Shown: one piece after another, positions 20,886-27,570 of the stretch | How positions within the stretch are numbered: the stretch's first letter is position 1 | How the letters are laid out: every line of letters starts with the position of its first letter | Virus record (IMG/VR): IMGVR_UViG_3300032223_000600 | Location: 1-38,063 of that record | Strand: one strand, 5' to 3' | Origin: a virus | DNA: 38,063 bases | The notes under the pieces: model-generated | The model's database searches: none | Told to the model about the DNA's origin: nothing | Seen by the model: only the letters and a program-made list of their open reading frames with translations | Translations under genes and position numbers: made by a program

Positions 20886-21199
20886 CAACCCCTGAGCGTA
20901 AAGTCAAAGACGCAGCGGTCAAGATCCTTAAGGAAATAAAGGCTTACTATTTCTTTCCGGCTACCGGGGGCTATGGGAAATCCGGGGTACCGGACATTGT
21001 ATGCTGCTATAATGGACTCTTCCTCGCCATTGAGTGTAAGGCAGGTAAAGGCAAGACCACGGCCCTTCAAGACCGTGAGATACAAAGGATCAAAGATGCG
21101 CACGGCGTAGCCCTCATAGTGAATGAGGAGAATGTTGGAGACTTGAACCGTTTGATCCGTAACGAGCTAGTCAAGATAAGGATAGATGAATGGACGTAA
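20882..21199 (+). CDS. VRR-NUC domain nuclease
   Basis: This 105-aa stand-alone VRR-NUC (PD-(D/E)XK) protein has the catalytic block SGVPDIVCCYNGLFLAIECK, with Asp (about residue 40) and the ExK pair (about 52-54), then an alpha segment with QDREIQRIKDAHG and VALIVNE. Phage single-domain VRR-NUCs cut branched DNA such as Holliday junctions and are often near SNF2 helicases, as here. ATGA overlaps nrdB, and its end overlaps the polymerase by 10 bases. Confidence 0.9.
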   Translation: MTTPERKVKDAAVKILKEIKAYYFFPATGGYGKSGVPDIVCCYNGLFLAIECKAGKGKTTALQDREIQRIKDAHGVALIVNEENVGDLNRLIRNELVKIRIDEWT

Positions 21200-23043
21200 T
21201 TACGATTGACGCGGAAACTTTTTACAACAAGGAGTACAGCCTATCTAAGATGAGCACGATGGCGTATGTGCTGGATAAAAGATTTGAAGTAATTGGTGTA
21301 GGCGTAAAAGTCAACGACGAGGAAACAAAAACCTACTCAGGATCTAGGATGTACATAGCCGGGGTCTTGGCCGGATACAACTGGAAGGACAGTTATGGGT
21401 TGGCGCACAACTGCGTGTTTGACGCGAGTATTCTATCCTATGTTTTTGGTATTAAACCTAAGATGTGGTTAGACACTTTGTCTATGGCACGCGCGCTGCA
21501 TGGTACGGAAGTAGGGGGGTCTCTCAAGGCATTAGCCCAGCACTACCAAGTAGGTGAGAAAGGTTCAGAGGTTATGAATGCGCTGGGTAAGCGGCGTATG
21601 GCTTTTTCTGAGGCAGAACTCGATGCCTATATGGACTACTGCAAGAACGATGTAGACCTGACCTACGAGATATTTAAGCAGATGGCCCCTGCCTTTAATA
21701 AGGCAGAGATTAAGTTAATTGATCTTACTTTAAGAATGCACACAGAACCTAAGATGATGTTGGATAGGTTGGTGCTAGAAGATAATCTGTACTGGATAAA
21801 GCAAAAGAAAGAAAAAGCCCTAGAAGATTGCGGCATCACAAAGGAAGAGTTGATGAGCAATAAGAAGTTTGCAGAAGTTTTAGAAAATATTGGTGTGGAA
21901 CCGCCAATGAAAATAAGCCCAGCTACGGGTAAACAGACTTACGCATTTGCTAAAAAAGATGAAGGGCTTCTGGCTTTACTTGAACATCCTAATCCCACAG
22001 TGCAGGTAATAGTAGCTTCGCGGCTACAAGTTAAGGAGACATTGGAAGAAACAAAAACCAAAAGACTTATAGAAGTGACTGACCTATGCGATTACTTACC
22101 TGTAGGCTTGAAGTATTACGGAGCGGAAGTTACGGGGCGGTGGTCTGCGGGTGGTGATGGAGGTTCCCTACAACTACAGAATGTGGCTAGAGACTCTAAG
22201 ATAAAGGAAGCAATAGTAGCTCCAGAAGGTCACAAGATTGTGGGTTTCGATCTTAGTAACATAGAAGTGCGAGTCAATCTTTATATAGCAGGTCAGCAGG
22301 ATCAGTTGGATATTATTACCCAAGGGCTTGACATGTACAGGGACTTTGGGAGCAAGGTGTTCAGCGTAGACTACGACGACATAACAAAGGGGCAACGGTT
22401 CATAGCAAAAACATCAGTGCTTGGACTTGGTTTCGGGGCTGGACATAAAGTGTTATGCAAGGCTATCAATTTGGGGGCCAAGCAGTTTGGATTTGACGTA
22501 GACGTAGATGAGCAAGAAGCAAAACGCATTGTAGATCTGTACAGGGAAATTAACTACATGGTAAAAGCCGCGTGGTACGAAGGAGAGAAAGTGTTGGAAG
22601 CCATTAGTAAAAATGAATCCTACTCTTACAATCCGGGGTTTTTAGAACTCCCTGTGCATGGGGCTAAAGGTATATCGCTGCCTAGTGGGTTGTTTATTAA
22701 GTATCCTAATTTGAAACGAGATACAAACGAGGAAGGAAAAGAAGAGTGGGTGTACGAAGGGCGGCGTAAAGTTAGAACACGTATATATGGCCCTAAAACT
22801 ACGCAAAACATTACTCAAGCGGTGGCAAGGTGCGTCATGGGGGAAGCCATTGTAAGGATAAGTAAACGCTATCCTGTCAAATTAACCGTGCATGACTCAT
22901 GTTATGTAGTAGTTCCAGAAGATGAAGCACAGGAAGCCTACGATTTTATGATGACTGAAATGACTAGAACTCCTGAGTGGGCACCGGGGTTGCCTCTAGC
23001 TGCTGAAGGTAGCATAGGTTCTAATTTGAAAGAAGCGGGTTAA
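21190..23043 (+). CDS. Family A DNA polymerase with 3'-5' exonuclease
   Basis: This 617-aa replicative polymerase has an exonuclease domain at about residues 1-165 (TIDAETF with Asp7/Glu9; HNCVFDAS; YCKNDVDLTYEI) and a palm with motif A at about 351-360 (GFDLSNIEVRV, Asp354), the O-helix motif B at 403-416 (RFIAKTSVLGLGFG) and motif C at 566-571 (VHDSCY, Asp569). The residue equivalent to E. coli Phe762 is Leu411, and the Tyr766 equivalent is Phe415. There is no 5'-3' exonuclease domain, as expected in phages. It overlaps the VRR-NUC gene, so the two are made together. Confidence 0.95.
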   Translation: MDVITIDAETFYNKEYSLSKMSTMAYVLDKRFEVIGVGVKVNDEETKTYSGSRMYIAGVLAGYNWKDSYGLAHNCVFDASILSYVFGIKPKMWLDTLSMARALHGTEVGGSLKALAQHYQVGEKGSEVMNALGKRRMAFSEAELDAYMDYCKNDVDLTYEIFKQMAPAFNKAEIKLIDLTLRMHTEPKMMLDRLVLEDNLYWIKQKKEKALEDCGITKEELMSNKKFAEVLENIGVEPPMKISPATGKQTYAFAKKDEGLLALLEHPNPTVQVIVASRLQVKETLEETKTKRLIEVTDLCDYLPVGLKYYGAEVTGRWSAGGDGGSLQLQNVARDSKIKEAIVAPEGHKIVGFDLSNIEVRVNLYIAGQQDQLDIITQGLDMYRDFGSKVFSVDYDDITKGQRFIAKTSVLGLGFGAGHKVLCKAINLGAKQFGFDVDVDEQEAKRIVDLYREINYMVKAAWYEGEKVLEAISKNESYSYNPGFLELPVHGAKGISLPSGLFIKYPNLKRDTNEEGKEEWVYEGRRKVRTRIYGPKTTQNITQAVARCVMGEAIVRISKRYPVKLTVHDSCYVVVPEDEAQEAYDFMMTEMTRTPEWAPGLPLAAEGSIGSNLKEAG

Positions 23044-23055
23044 CCGTTGTATAAT
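23026..23055 (+). promoter_or_regulatory. Strong internal promoter after the polymerase
   Basis: TTGAAA (23026-23031), an 18-base spacer and a perfect TATAAT (23050-23055) lie across the polymerase stop. Transcription would start near 23062, about 21 bases before the nuclease ATG at 23083. Confidence 0.7.
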
Positions 23056-23082
23056 AAGGCTTTCCATCTTCAGGGATGAGTT

Positions 23083-23766
23083 ATGAGCCGAGTTCCCCCA
23101 GCATGGTCTTTTTCTTCACTTAAGTTATTTCAAACCTGCCCTAAGAAATATGAGGCAGAGAAGATAACCAAGGAAGTAAAGTTCACTGAGACTGAAGCTA
23201 CCCTGTACGGGACAGCGCTGCATAAAGCCGCTGAAGACTATATGACGACCGAGGAACCACTTGACCCTCGGTTTATTTTTATCAAACCCTATCTTGACAA
23301 ACTGAAAGCCATTGAAGGCGAGAAGTTCTGTGAGTTAAAACTTGGAGTGAAGAGAGTAGATGGACGGCTGGAAGCGTGTGATTTTTTCGGTCCTCAAGTT
23401 TGGTTTCGAGGTGTTGCTGATCTGGTCATTATCAATGGTACTCTGGGCTGGGTTATAGACTACAAGACATCAAAGAACGCACGCTACGCTGACATTAACC
23501 AGTTAGCATTGATGGCCGCGGCTTTGTTCTTAAAGTATCCGCAGCTTGAAAAAATTAAAACTTCTTTACTGTTCGTAGTGTCCAAGGACTTCATTAAGAA
23601 AGATTTCACGAAAGAGACAGGATTAAGTATTTTTGCAGAACTTAATGAGCCATTGACTGCAAGGGATGCGGCGTATGAAAATGGAGTTTTTAATCCACGG
23701 CCTAACGGTCTTTGTGGTAAGTACTGCGAAGTGCTGTCATGCGGACACAATGGAAGGAATAGCTAA
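23083..23766 (+). CDS. Cas4/RecB-like Fe-S nuclease
   Basis: This 227-aa PD-(D/E)XK nuclease has His in GTALHKAAEDY (about residue 47), Asp in FRGVADLVI (about 113) and the DxK centre in WVIDYKTSKN (about 126-128), followed by the QLALMAAAL helix. Cys19 (FQTCPKKYE) plus C-terminal Cys211, Cys215 and Cys220 (GLCGKYCEVLSCG) fit a Cas4/AddB-type iron-sulphur cluster, although spacing is C-x3-C-x4-C rather than the usual x2-x5. It likely processes DNA ends in replication or recombination. It is not linked to a CRISPR locus here. Confidence 0.88.
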   Translation: MSRVPPAWSFSSLKLFQTCPKKYEAEKITKEVKFTETEATLYGTALHKAAEDYMTTEEPLDPRFIFIKPYLDKLKAIEGEKFCELKLGVKRVDGRLEACDFFGPQVWFRGVADLVIINGTLGWVIDYKTSKNARYADINQLALMAAALFLKYPQLEKIKTSLLFVVSKDFIKKDFTKETGLSIFAELNEPLTARDAAYENGVFNPRPNGLCGKYCEVLSCGHNGRNS

Positions 23767-24047
23767 TGCCTAGAGTACCCCCAGAAAAACGCGACTACAC
23801 CCATGAACGGGCGCTAGAAAAGAAAAAGCCCGGAGCCTTTGAGGCTAGGATGGAACGTCAGCGTGCGCGCAGAGCGTTGGATAAGAAGGGTGTGGACCGT
23901 GCTGGTAAAGACGTATGCCATGTGAAGTCCCTAGCTAAGGGCGGCTCTAATAAGGATGGCGTGTTTCTAGCTCCGGCTAGTAAGAATAGGAAGTTCTCAC
24001 GCGACTCCAGCGGTAAACCAAAAGCTAAGTATGATTCTAAAAAGTAA
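23766..24047 (+). CDS. HNH-like basic DNA-associated protein
   Basis: This 93-aa very basic protein has KDVCHVKSLAKGGSNKDGVF followed by LAPASKNRKFSRD, the phage HNH-type pattern (DVDHxxPLxKGGSN...SKNRSF). The usual Asp before the His is Cys here, so catalysis may be weakened or changed. It begins at ATG 23766, overlapping the previous TAA by one base. A role as a DNA-nicking or DNA-binding partner in replication is inferred. Confidence 0.7.
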   Translation: MPRVPPEKRDYTHERALEKKKPGAFEARMERQRARRALDKKGVDRAGKDVCHVKSLAKGGSNKDGVFLAPASKNRKFSRDSSGKPKAKYDSKK

Positions 24048-24261
24048 GGCCATCAGGGACTTAGCCAAAGAGTGCAAGATTCCTGACCACGTTGTAGATA
24101 GTTACTTTGAGCAGCTGACTCAACTTATATGGCGGGCCGCTAAGGCGGAGCGTAGCTTTCTACGGAAGAAGCTCAGAGCATGGGTGATGAACCAAGATAT
24201 CGGTAAGCCGCCTATTCTGGATGTGCTAAAAGATAATGACGAAGACTATGAATTGATGTAA
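24031..24261 (+). CDS. Small helical protein, unknown function
   Basis: This 76-aa protein (MILKSKAIRDLAKECKIPDH) is helical and basic in the middle (RAAKAERSFLRKKLRAWVMN) with an acidic end (KDNDEDYELM). It overlaps the HNH-like gene by 17 bases. Its N-terminal half (IRDLAKECKIPDHVVDSYFE) resembles an HTH-like pair of helices. No family is recognised with confidence. Confidence 0.6.
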   Translation: MILKSKAIRDLAKECKIPDHVVDSYFEQLTQLIWRAAKAERSFLRKKLRAWVMNQDIGKPPILDVLKDNDEDYELM

Positions 24262-24301
24262 ACTTTGTACAGTTAGGAATCGCGTCACGCCCGTAAGGCG
24301 T
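24253..24301 (+). promoter_or_regulatory. Dyad motif, possible promoter and leader hairpin before the helicase
   Basis: The dyad ATGTAAACTTTGTACA (24256-24271) is the same as at 8447-8462. TTGATG (24253-24258) and AGGAAT (24275-24280), 16 bases apart, could be a weak promoter. The hairpin ACGCC-CGTAA-GGCGT (24287-24301) begins 6 bases after that -10 and precedes an AAGGAG ribosome site. An alternative -10 is TAAACT at 24259. Confidence 0.45.
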
Positions 24302-24318
24302 AGAAACAAGGAGCAACA

Positions 24319-25890
24319 ATGGAAATCGTTCAGGACAGAGCGCTGCTGGTGCGTACCAGAAAGCCACATTTGATAACAGAAGTCATCCCTAAAGCGGAGA
24401 CGGTAAAGACGCACGACCTTGGGAATGGTCAACGTGGGTACGAAGTGCTGGTCAACTGGACCCTAGCCAACACAAAGATCCTTCGCAATTTGGGAATAAA
24501 GAATGCGCCTTCACCCATAGCAAAAAAGTATAACTGGCCGGGGATGTACAAGCCCTTTGCCCATCAAGTGGACACGGCAGGGTTCTTAACCCTACACCAG
24601 CGGTGCTTCTGCCTCAATGATATGGGGACGGGCAAGACAATGAGCACCATCTGGGCTGCTGACTATTTGATGTCACGGGGGATTATTAAACGCGTGCTGA
24701 TCGTAGCCCCTCTGTCTATTCTGGATACGGCATGGCGTGCGGACCTATTCAAAACAGCAATGCACCGCCGGGTAGACATTGCTCACGGGTCGAGGGAAAA
24801 AAGAAAATCAGTCATTACCTCCGATGCGGAGTTTGTCATCATTAACTATGACGGCATTGAGATTGTGCATAAGGAGATTATGGCAGGCGGCTTTGACTTA
24901 ATCATATGCGATGAAGCATCCGCTTTGAAGAACCACCAGACTAAACGCTGGAAACTGATGAATGCGTTGCTTACACCACAAACGTGGTTATGGCTTTTAA
25001 CGGGTACCCCCGCTGCGCAGTCTCCTGATGAGGCTTACGGTCTAGCAAAGCTGGTTAACCCACAAGGCGTGCCTAGATTCTTCGGGTCTTTCAGAGACCA
25101 AGTTATGCTTAAGGTAACTAATTTTCGATATGTTCCACGGCCAGAAGCACAAGCCATAGTGCATAAAGCATTGCAACCCGCTATTAGATACACCAAAGAA
25201 GAATGCCTCGATCTCCCTGAAATGACCTATGTAGACCGTGAGGTCCCGCTGACTTTGCAGCAACAAAAATACTACGACAAGCTACGGCAGCAGTTGTTAG
25301 TACAAGCGGCGGGGGAAGACATATCAGCGGTCAACGCTGCAGTTGAAATGAATAAGCTCTTGCAGATTTCATCAGGGGCGGTGTATTCGGATACTGGCGA
25401 AGTTGTAGAGTTCGATTGTACGAACAGGTTAAATGAGTTGACGGACATTGTTGAACAAAGCAGCCATAAGACTCTAGTTTTTGCTAATTTCACGCATAGT
25501 ATTGAAACAATCAAACGCCATCTAAATTCAAAAGGGATCAGCTGCGATTGTATATACGGCGCAGTGTCTCTTAGACGGCGCTCTGAACTGATCGACCAAT
25601 TTCAAAAATCACCAGAACTCCAAGTGCTTATCATCCAGCCACAAGCTGCGGCACACGGCATCACACTCCATGCAGCTAACACAATATGCTGGTGGGGTCC
25701 AATCATGAGTCTGGAGTACTACCTGCAGGCCAATGCCCGCGTGCATAGAGCAGGACAAAAGAACCCCTGTACCGTAGTGCATTTGTTTGGTAGCAACGTA
25801 GAGAAGAAACTTTACACGCGCCTGCGGAGCAAGAAAGACGACCAAGAAAGTTTGCTAGCGATGTACAAAAACATACTTGACAACAAATGA
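24319..25890 (+). CDS. SNF2-family helicase/translocase
   Basis: This 523-aa ATPase has motif I at residues 99-107 (LNDMGTGKT), a Q-like region before it (YKPFAHQVDTAGFL), motif II DEAS at about 198-201, motif III LLTGTPAA, and the C-terminal helicase half with VFANFTHSIETIKRHL, then PQAAAHGITLHAANTICWWG and motif VI QANARVHRAGQ. This is a complete SNF2-like engine of phage size. It would remodel DNA-protein complexes or drive branch migration, perhaps with the VRR-NUC nuclease. The ATG has AAGGAG 5 bases upstream. Confidence 0.93.
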   Translation: MEIVQDRALLVRTRKPHLITEVIPKAETVKTHDLGNGQRGYEVLVNWTLANTKILRNLGIKNAPSPIAKKYNWPGMYKPFAHQVDTAGFLTLHQRCFCLNDMGTGKTMSTIWAADYLMSRGIIKRVLIVAPLSILDTAWRADLFKTAMHRRVDIAHGSREKRKSVITSDAEFVIINYDGIEIVHKEIMAGGFDLIICDEASALKNHQTKRWKLMNALLTPQTWLWLLTGTPAAQSPDEAYGLAKLVNPQGVPRFFGSFRDQVMLKVTNFRYVPRPEAQAIVHKALQPAIRYTKEECLDLPEMTYVDREVPLTLQQQKYYDKLRQQLLVQAAGEDISAVNAAVEMNKLLQISSGAVYSDTGEVVEFDCTNRLNELTDIVEQSSHKTLVFANFTHSIETIKRHLNSKGISCDCIYGAVSLRRRSELIDQFQKSPELQVLIIQPQAAAHGITLHAANTICWWGPIMSLEYYLQANARVHRAGQKNPCTVVHLFGSNVEKKLYTRLRSKKDDQESLLAMYKNILDNK

Positions 25891-25904
25891 AAACTCTGTA
25901 AACT
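25877..25904 (+). promoter_or_regulatory. Candidate promoter before the 131-aa gene
   Basis: TTGACA (25877-25882), a 16-base spacer and TAAACT (25899-25904, 4 of 6) overlap the helicase stop. The TGTAAACTTTG core of the shared dyad motif spans the -10. The start would be near 25911, just before the leader hairpin. Confidence 0.5.
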
Positions 25905-25913
25905 TTGACCTAC

Positions 25914-25930
25914 CTAGCGATTGCCGCTAG
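25914..25930 (+). promoter_or_regulatory. 5'-end leader hairpin
   Basis: CTAGCG (25914-25919) pairs perfectly with CGCTAG (25925-25930) around ATTGC, followed by ACAGGAGA and ATG 25948. It has the same design as the hairpin at 8776: a 5-base loop placed just after a promoter. Confidence 0.6.
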
Positions 25931-25947
25931 AGACACAGGAGATTGAG

Positions 25948-26343
25948 ATGACTGACATTACCGCCGACCGTTTAGTAGCGGCCTACATCAAAATGCGCGA
26001 CCACCGCGCTGAGATTAAGCGTGCTTATGAGACTGAAGATGAAGAACTGAAGCTGCAGCAAGAGATCGTGTCTCAAAAACTGCAGGACATTATGAAAGAA
26101 GTTGGAGCCGATAGCCTACGTACCAGTAAAGGTACAGTCACCCGCACGGTGCGCCCTCGCTATAGTACAAATGATTGGGCTTCGATGTATGCGTTTGTTA
26201 AAGAACACGATGCCCTTGAGCTATTACAGCAGCGCATCCACGAGTCCAACATGAAGAAATTTCTGGAGGAGAACCCAGACTTGTTACCACCGGGCCTAAA
26301 TTGTTTTAGTGCCTATACCATCAGTGTCCTTAGAAAAAAATAG
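25948..26343 (+). CDS. Conserved phage protein, helical, unknown function
   Basis: This 131-aa protein (MTDITADRLVAAYIKMRDHR) has a long coiled N-terminal helix (EIKRAYETEDEELKLQQEIV), a beta hairpin SLRTSKGTVTRTVRPRYSTN and a C-terminal segment ending FLEENPDLLPPGLNCFSAYT. The hairpin with an aromatic/basic strand and the late PPGxN motif belong to a phage family I have seen near recombination and ssDNA-binding genes; its role is not established. ATG 25948 is preferred to TTG 25921 because of AGGAGA 6-7 bases upstream. Confidence 0.7.
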   Translation: MTDITADRLVAAYIKMRDHRAEIKRAYETEDEELKLQQEIVSQKLQDIMKEVGADSLRTSKGTVTRTVRPRYSTNDWASMYAFVKEHDALELLQQRIHESNMKKFLEENPDLLPPGLNCFSAYTISVLRKK

Positions 26344-26351
26344 GAGCGACT

Positions 26352-26585
26352 ATGATTGACGAAGATTACGACGAAGCCTATGATGGCCCCTCTGCCGAGG
26401 ATGACCCGTGGATGACCACGAGTGAAGTGTTAGAGCTTCTGGGTGTTAGTCGAACTACCTTAGCTAATTGGCGGGCGCGCGGTATGGTTACTGCGTATCG
26501 CCTTGGGGTTTCGCGTGGAGTACGCTTCAAGAAATCCGAACTACTCGATCTTATTGAACAAGCACAAACTGTTACGAGGATTTAA
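26352..26585 (+). CDS. Excisionase/MerR-like HTH protein
   Basis: This 77-aa protein has an acidic N-terminus and an HTH at about residues 20-65: WMTTSEVLELLGVSRTTLAN then WRARGMVTAYRLGVSRGVRF and KKSELLDLIE. This is the small winged HTH of excisionase (HTH_17) proteins. With no integrase in the window, a regulatory or DNA-architecture role is more likely than excision. TAGGAG precedes the ATG. Confidence 0.82.
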   Translation: MIDEDYDEAYDGPSAEDDPWMTTSEVLELLGVSRTTLANWRARGMVTAYRLGVSRGVRFKKSELLDLIEQAQTVTRI

Positions 26586-26587
26586 CA

Positions 26588-27511
26588 ATGTCTACTGAAA
26601 TGTCACTTTTTCGCGATAAATCGGCTACCATCCCGGCTCATCTTACCCGCGGTGTTGATGAAATTACTAAAAGCCTTATGGGCGGCGCGTCTCTTGGCAA
26701 GCGCATCTCTATTATGGGCGGCGTATGGCGCATGATTGTTGGTAGTGAAGAGATTGCCAAGATCGAAGACCGTTCTATTGATGTCGTGATTGTCAACGCT
26801 GCGGCTAAGACCAGCCGTTCTTTCCATAAAGAAGCCTACAGCGAAGCTAACAAAGGCAAGCTCCCAGACTGCTGGTCCAATGACGGGGTAAAGCCTGATC
26901 CAAAGTCTGAAGCCCCCCAGTCTAGTGCTTGTGCTACTTGCCCTATGAATATCGCAGGGTCTGGTCAGGGCACTTCAAGGGCTTGCCGCTTCCAGCGTCG
27001 TCTGGCTGTTGTGCTGGCTAATGATGTCAATAGCAGTGATGTGTTCCAGTTAGTGCTGCCTTCGCAGTCTATCTTTGGTAAAGCAGAAAATGGCAAGATG
27101 CCTTTGGAAGCCTATGCTAAGTTTATCGGCGGTCACGGTCTCAGCATCAGTTCTGTAGTTACCGAGATTAAATTCGATACAGGGTCAGCAACTCCTAAGC
27201 TGTTGTTCCGCGCGGTTCGTGCATTGACTGAAGAAGAGATGGATGTAGTGGCTGAGAAGGGCCAGAGTCCTGATGCTATTTCGGCTGTTACGTTTAACCC
27301 ATCGGCCAGTGACAATGCCCCGAAGGCAATACCCGCACCCGCGGCCCGCGAAGAGGTTGAGCCACCACTGTTCCGTGAAGAAGCAAAGCCGAAAGCTAAA
27401 CCTGTAGTAGACGAAGAAGTCGCGCCTGTTGTACGTGAAAAGAAAGCAGCGCCTGCTCCTGCTACTAAGGATCTTGAAGATGTTCTCTCCGCGTGGGGCG
27501 ATGACGAGTAA
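26588..27511 (+). CDS. Putative single-stranded-DNA-binding-type protein
   Basis: This 307-aa protein has an N-terminal beta-rich domain (about 1-220) with SIMGGVWRMIVGSEEIAKIE, a four-Cys part CATCPMN...CRF near residues 117-137, and FQLVLPSQSIFGKAENGKMP. The C-terminal 80 residues are Pro/Ala/Glu-rich and end in the acidic DVLSAWGDDE, as in SSB proteins and T7 Gp2.5. Its place between recombination and primase genes fits an ssDNA coat protein. It may be strongly made and is followed by a terminator. The Cys group may bind zinc. SSB identity is an inference. Confidence 0.6.
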   Translation: MSTEMSLFRDKSATIPAHLTRGVDEITKSLMGGASLGKRISIMGGVWRMIVGSEEIAKIEDRSIDVVIVNAAAKTSRSFHKEAYSEANKGKLPDCWSNDGVKPDPKSEAPQSSACATCPMNIAGSGQGTSRACRFQRRLAVVLANDVNSSDVFQLVLPSQSIFGKAENGKMPLEAYAKFIGGHGLSISSVVTEIKFDTGSATPKLLFRAVRALTEEEMDVVAEKGQSPDAISAVTFNPSASDNAPKAIPAPAAREEVEPPLFREEAKPKAKPVVDEEVAPVVREKKAAPAPATKDLEDVLSAWGDDE

Positions 27512-27527
27512 TTCGTAAACCGTGTCG

Positions 27528-27550
27528 GGGGCGGTACGCCGCCCCTTTTT
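27528..27550 (+). terminator. Rho-independent terminator after the SSB-like gene
   Basis: GGGGCGG (27528-27534) pairs perfectly with CCGCCCC (27539-27545) around TACG, followed by TTTTT. It would make the SSB-like protein more abundant than the primase downstream. Confidence 0.88.
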
Positions 27551-27570
27551 ATACTTGACAGGAAGCAACC

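Noticed and set aside
23083-23766. Cas4 as part of a CRISPR adaptation module
   Set aside because: There is no cas1, cas2 or CRISPR array; stand-alone Cas4/RecB-like nucleases are common in phage replication clusters.
26352-26585. Excisionase implying a temperate phage
   Set aside because: The HTH fold is shared by many regulators and no integrase, repressor-operator set or attachment site is visible in the window.
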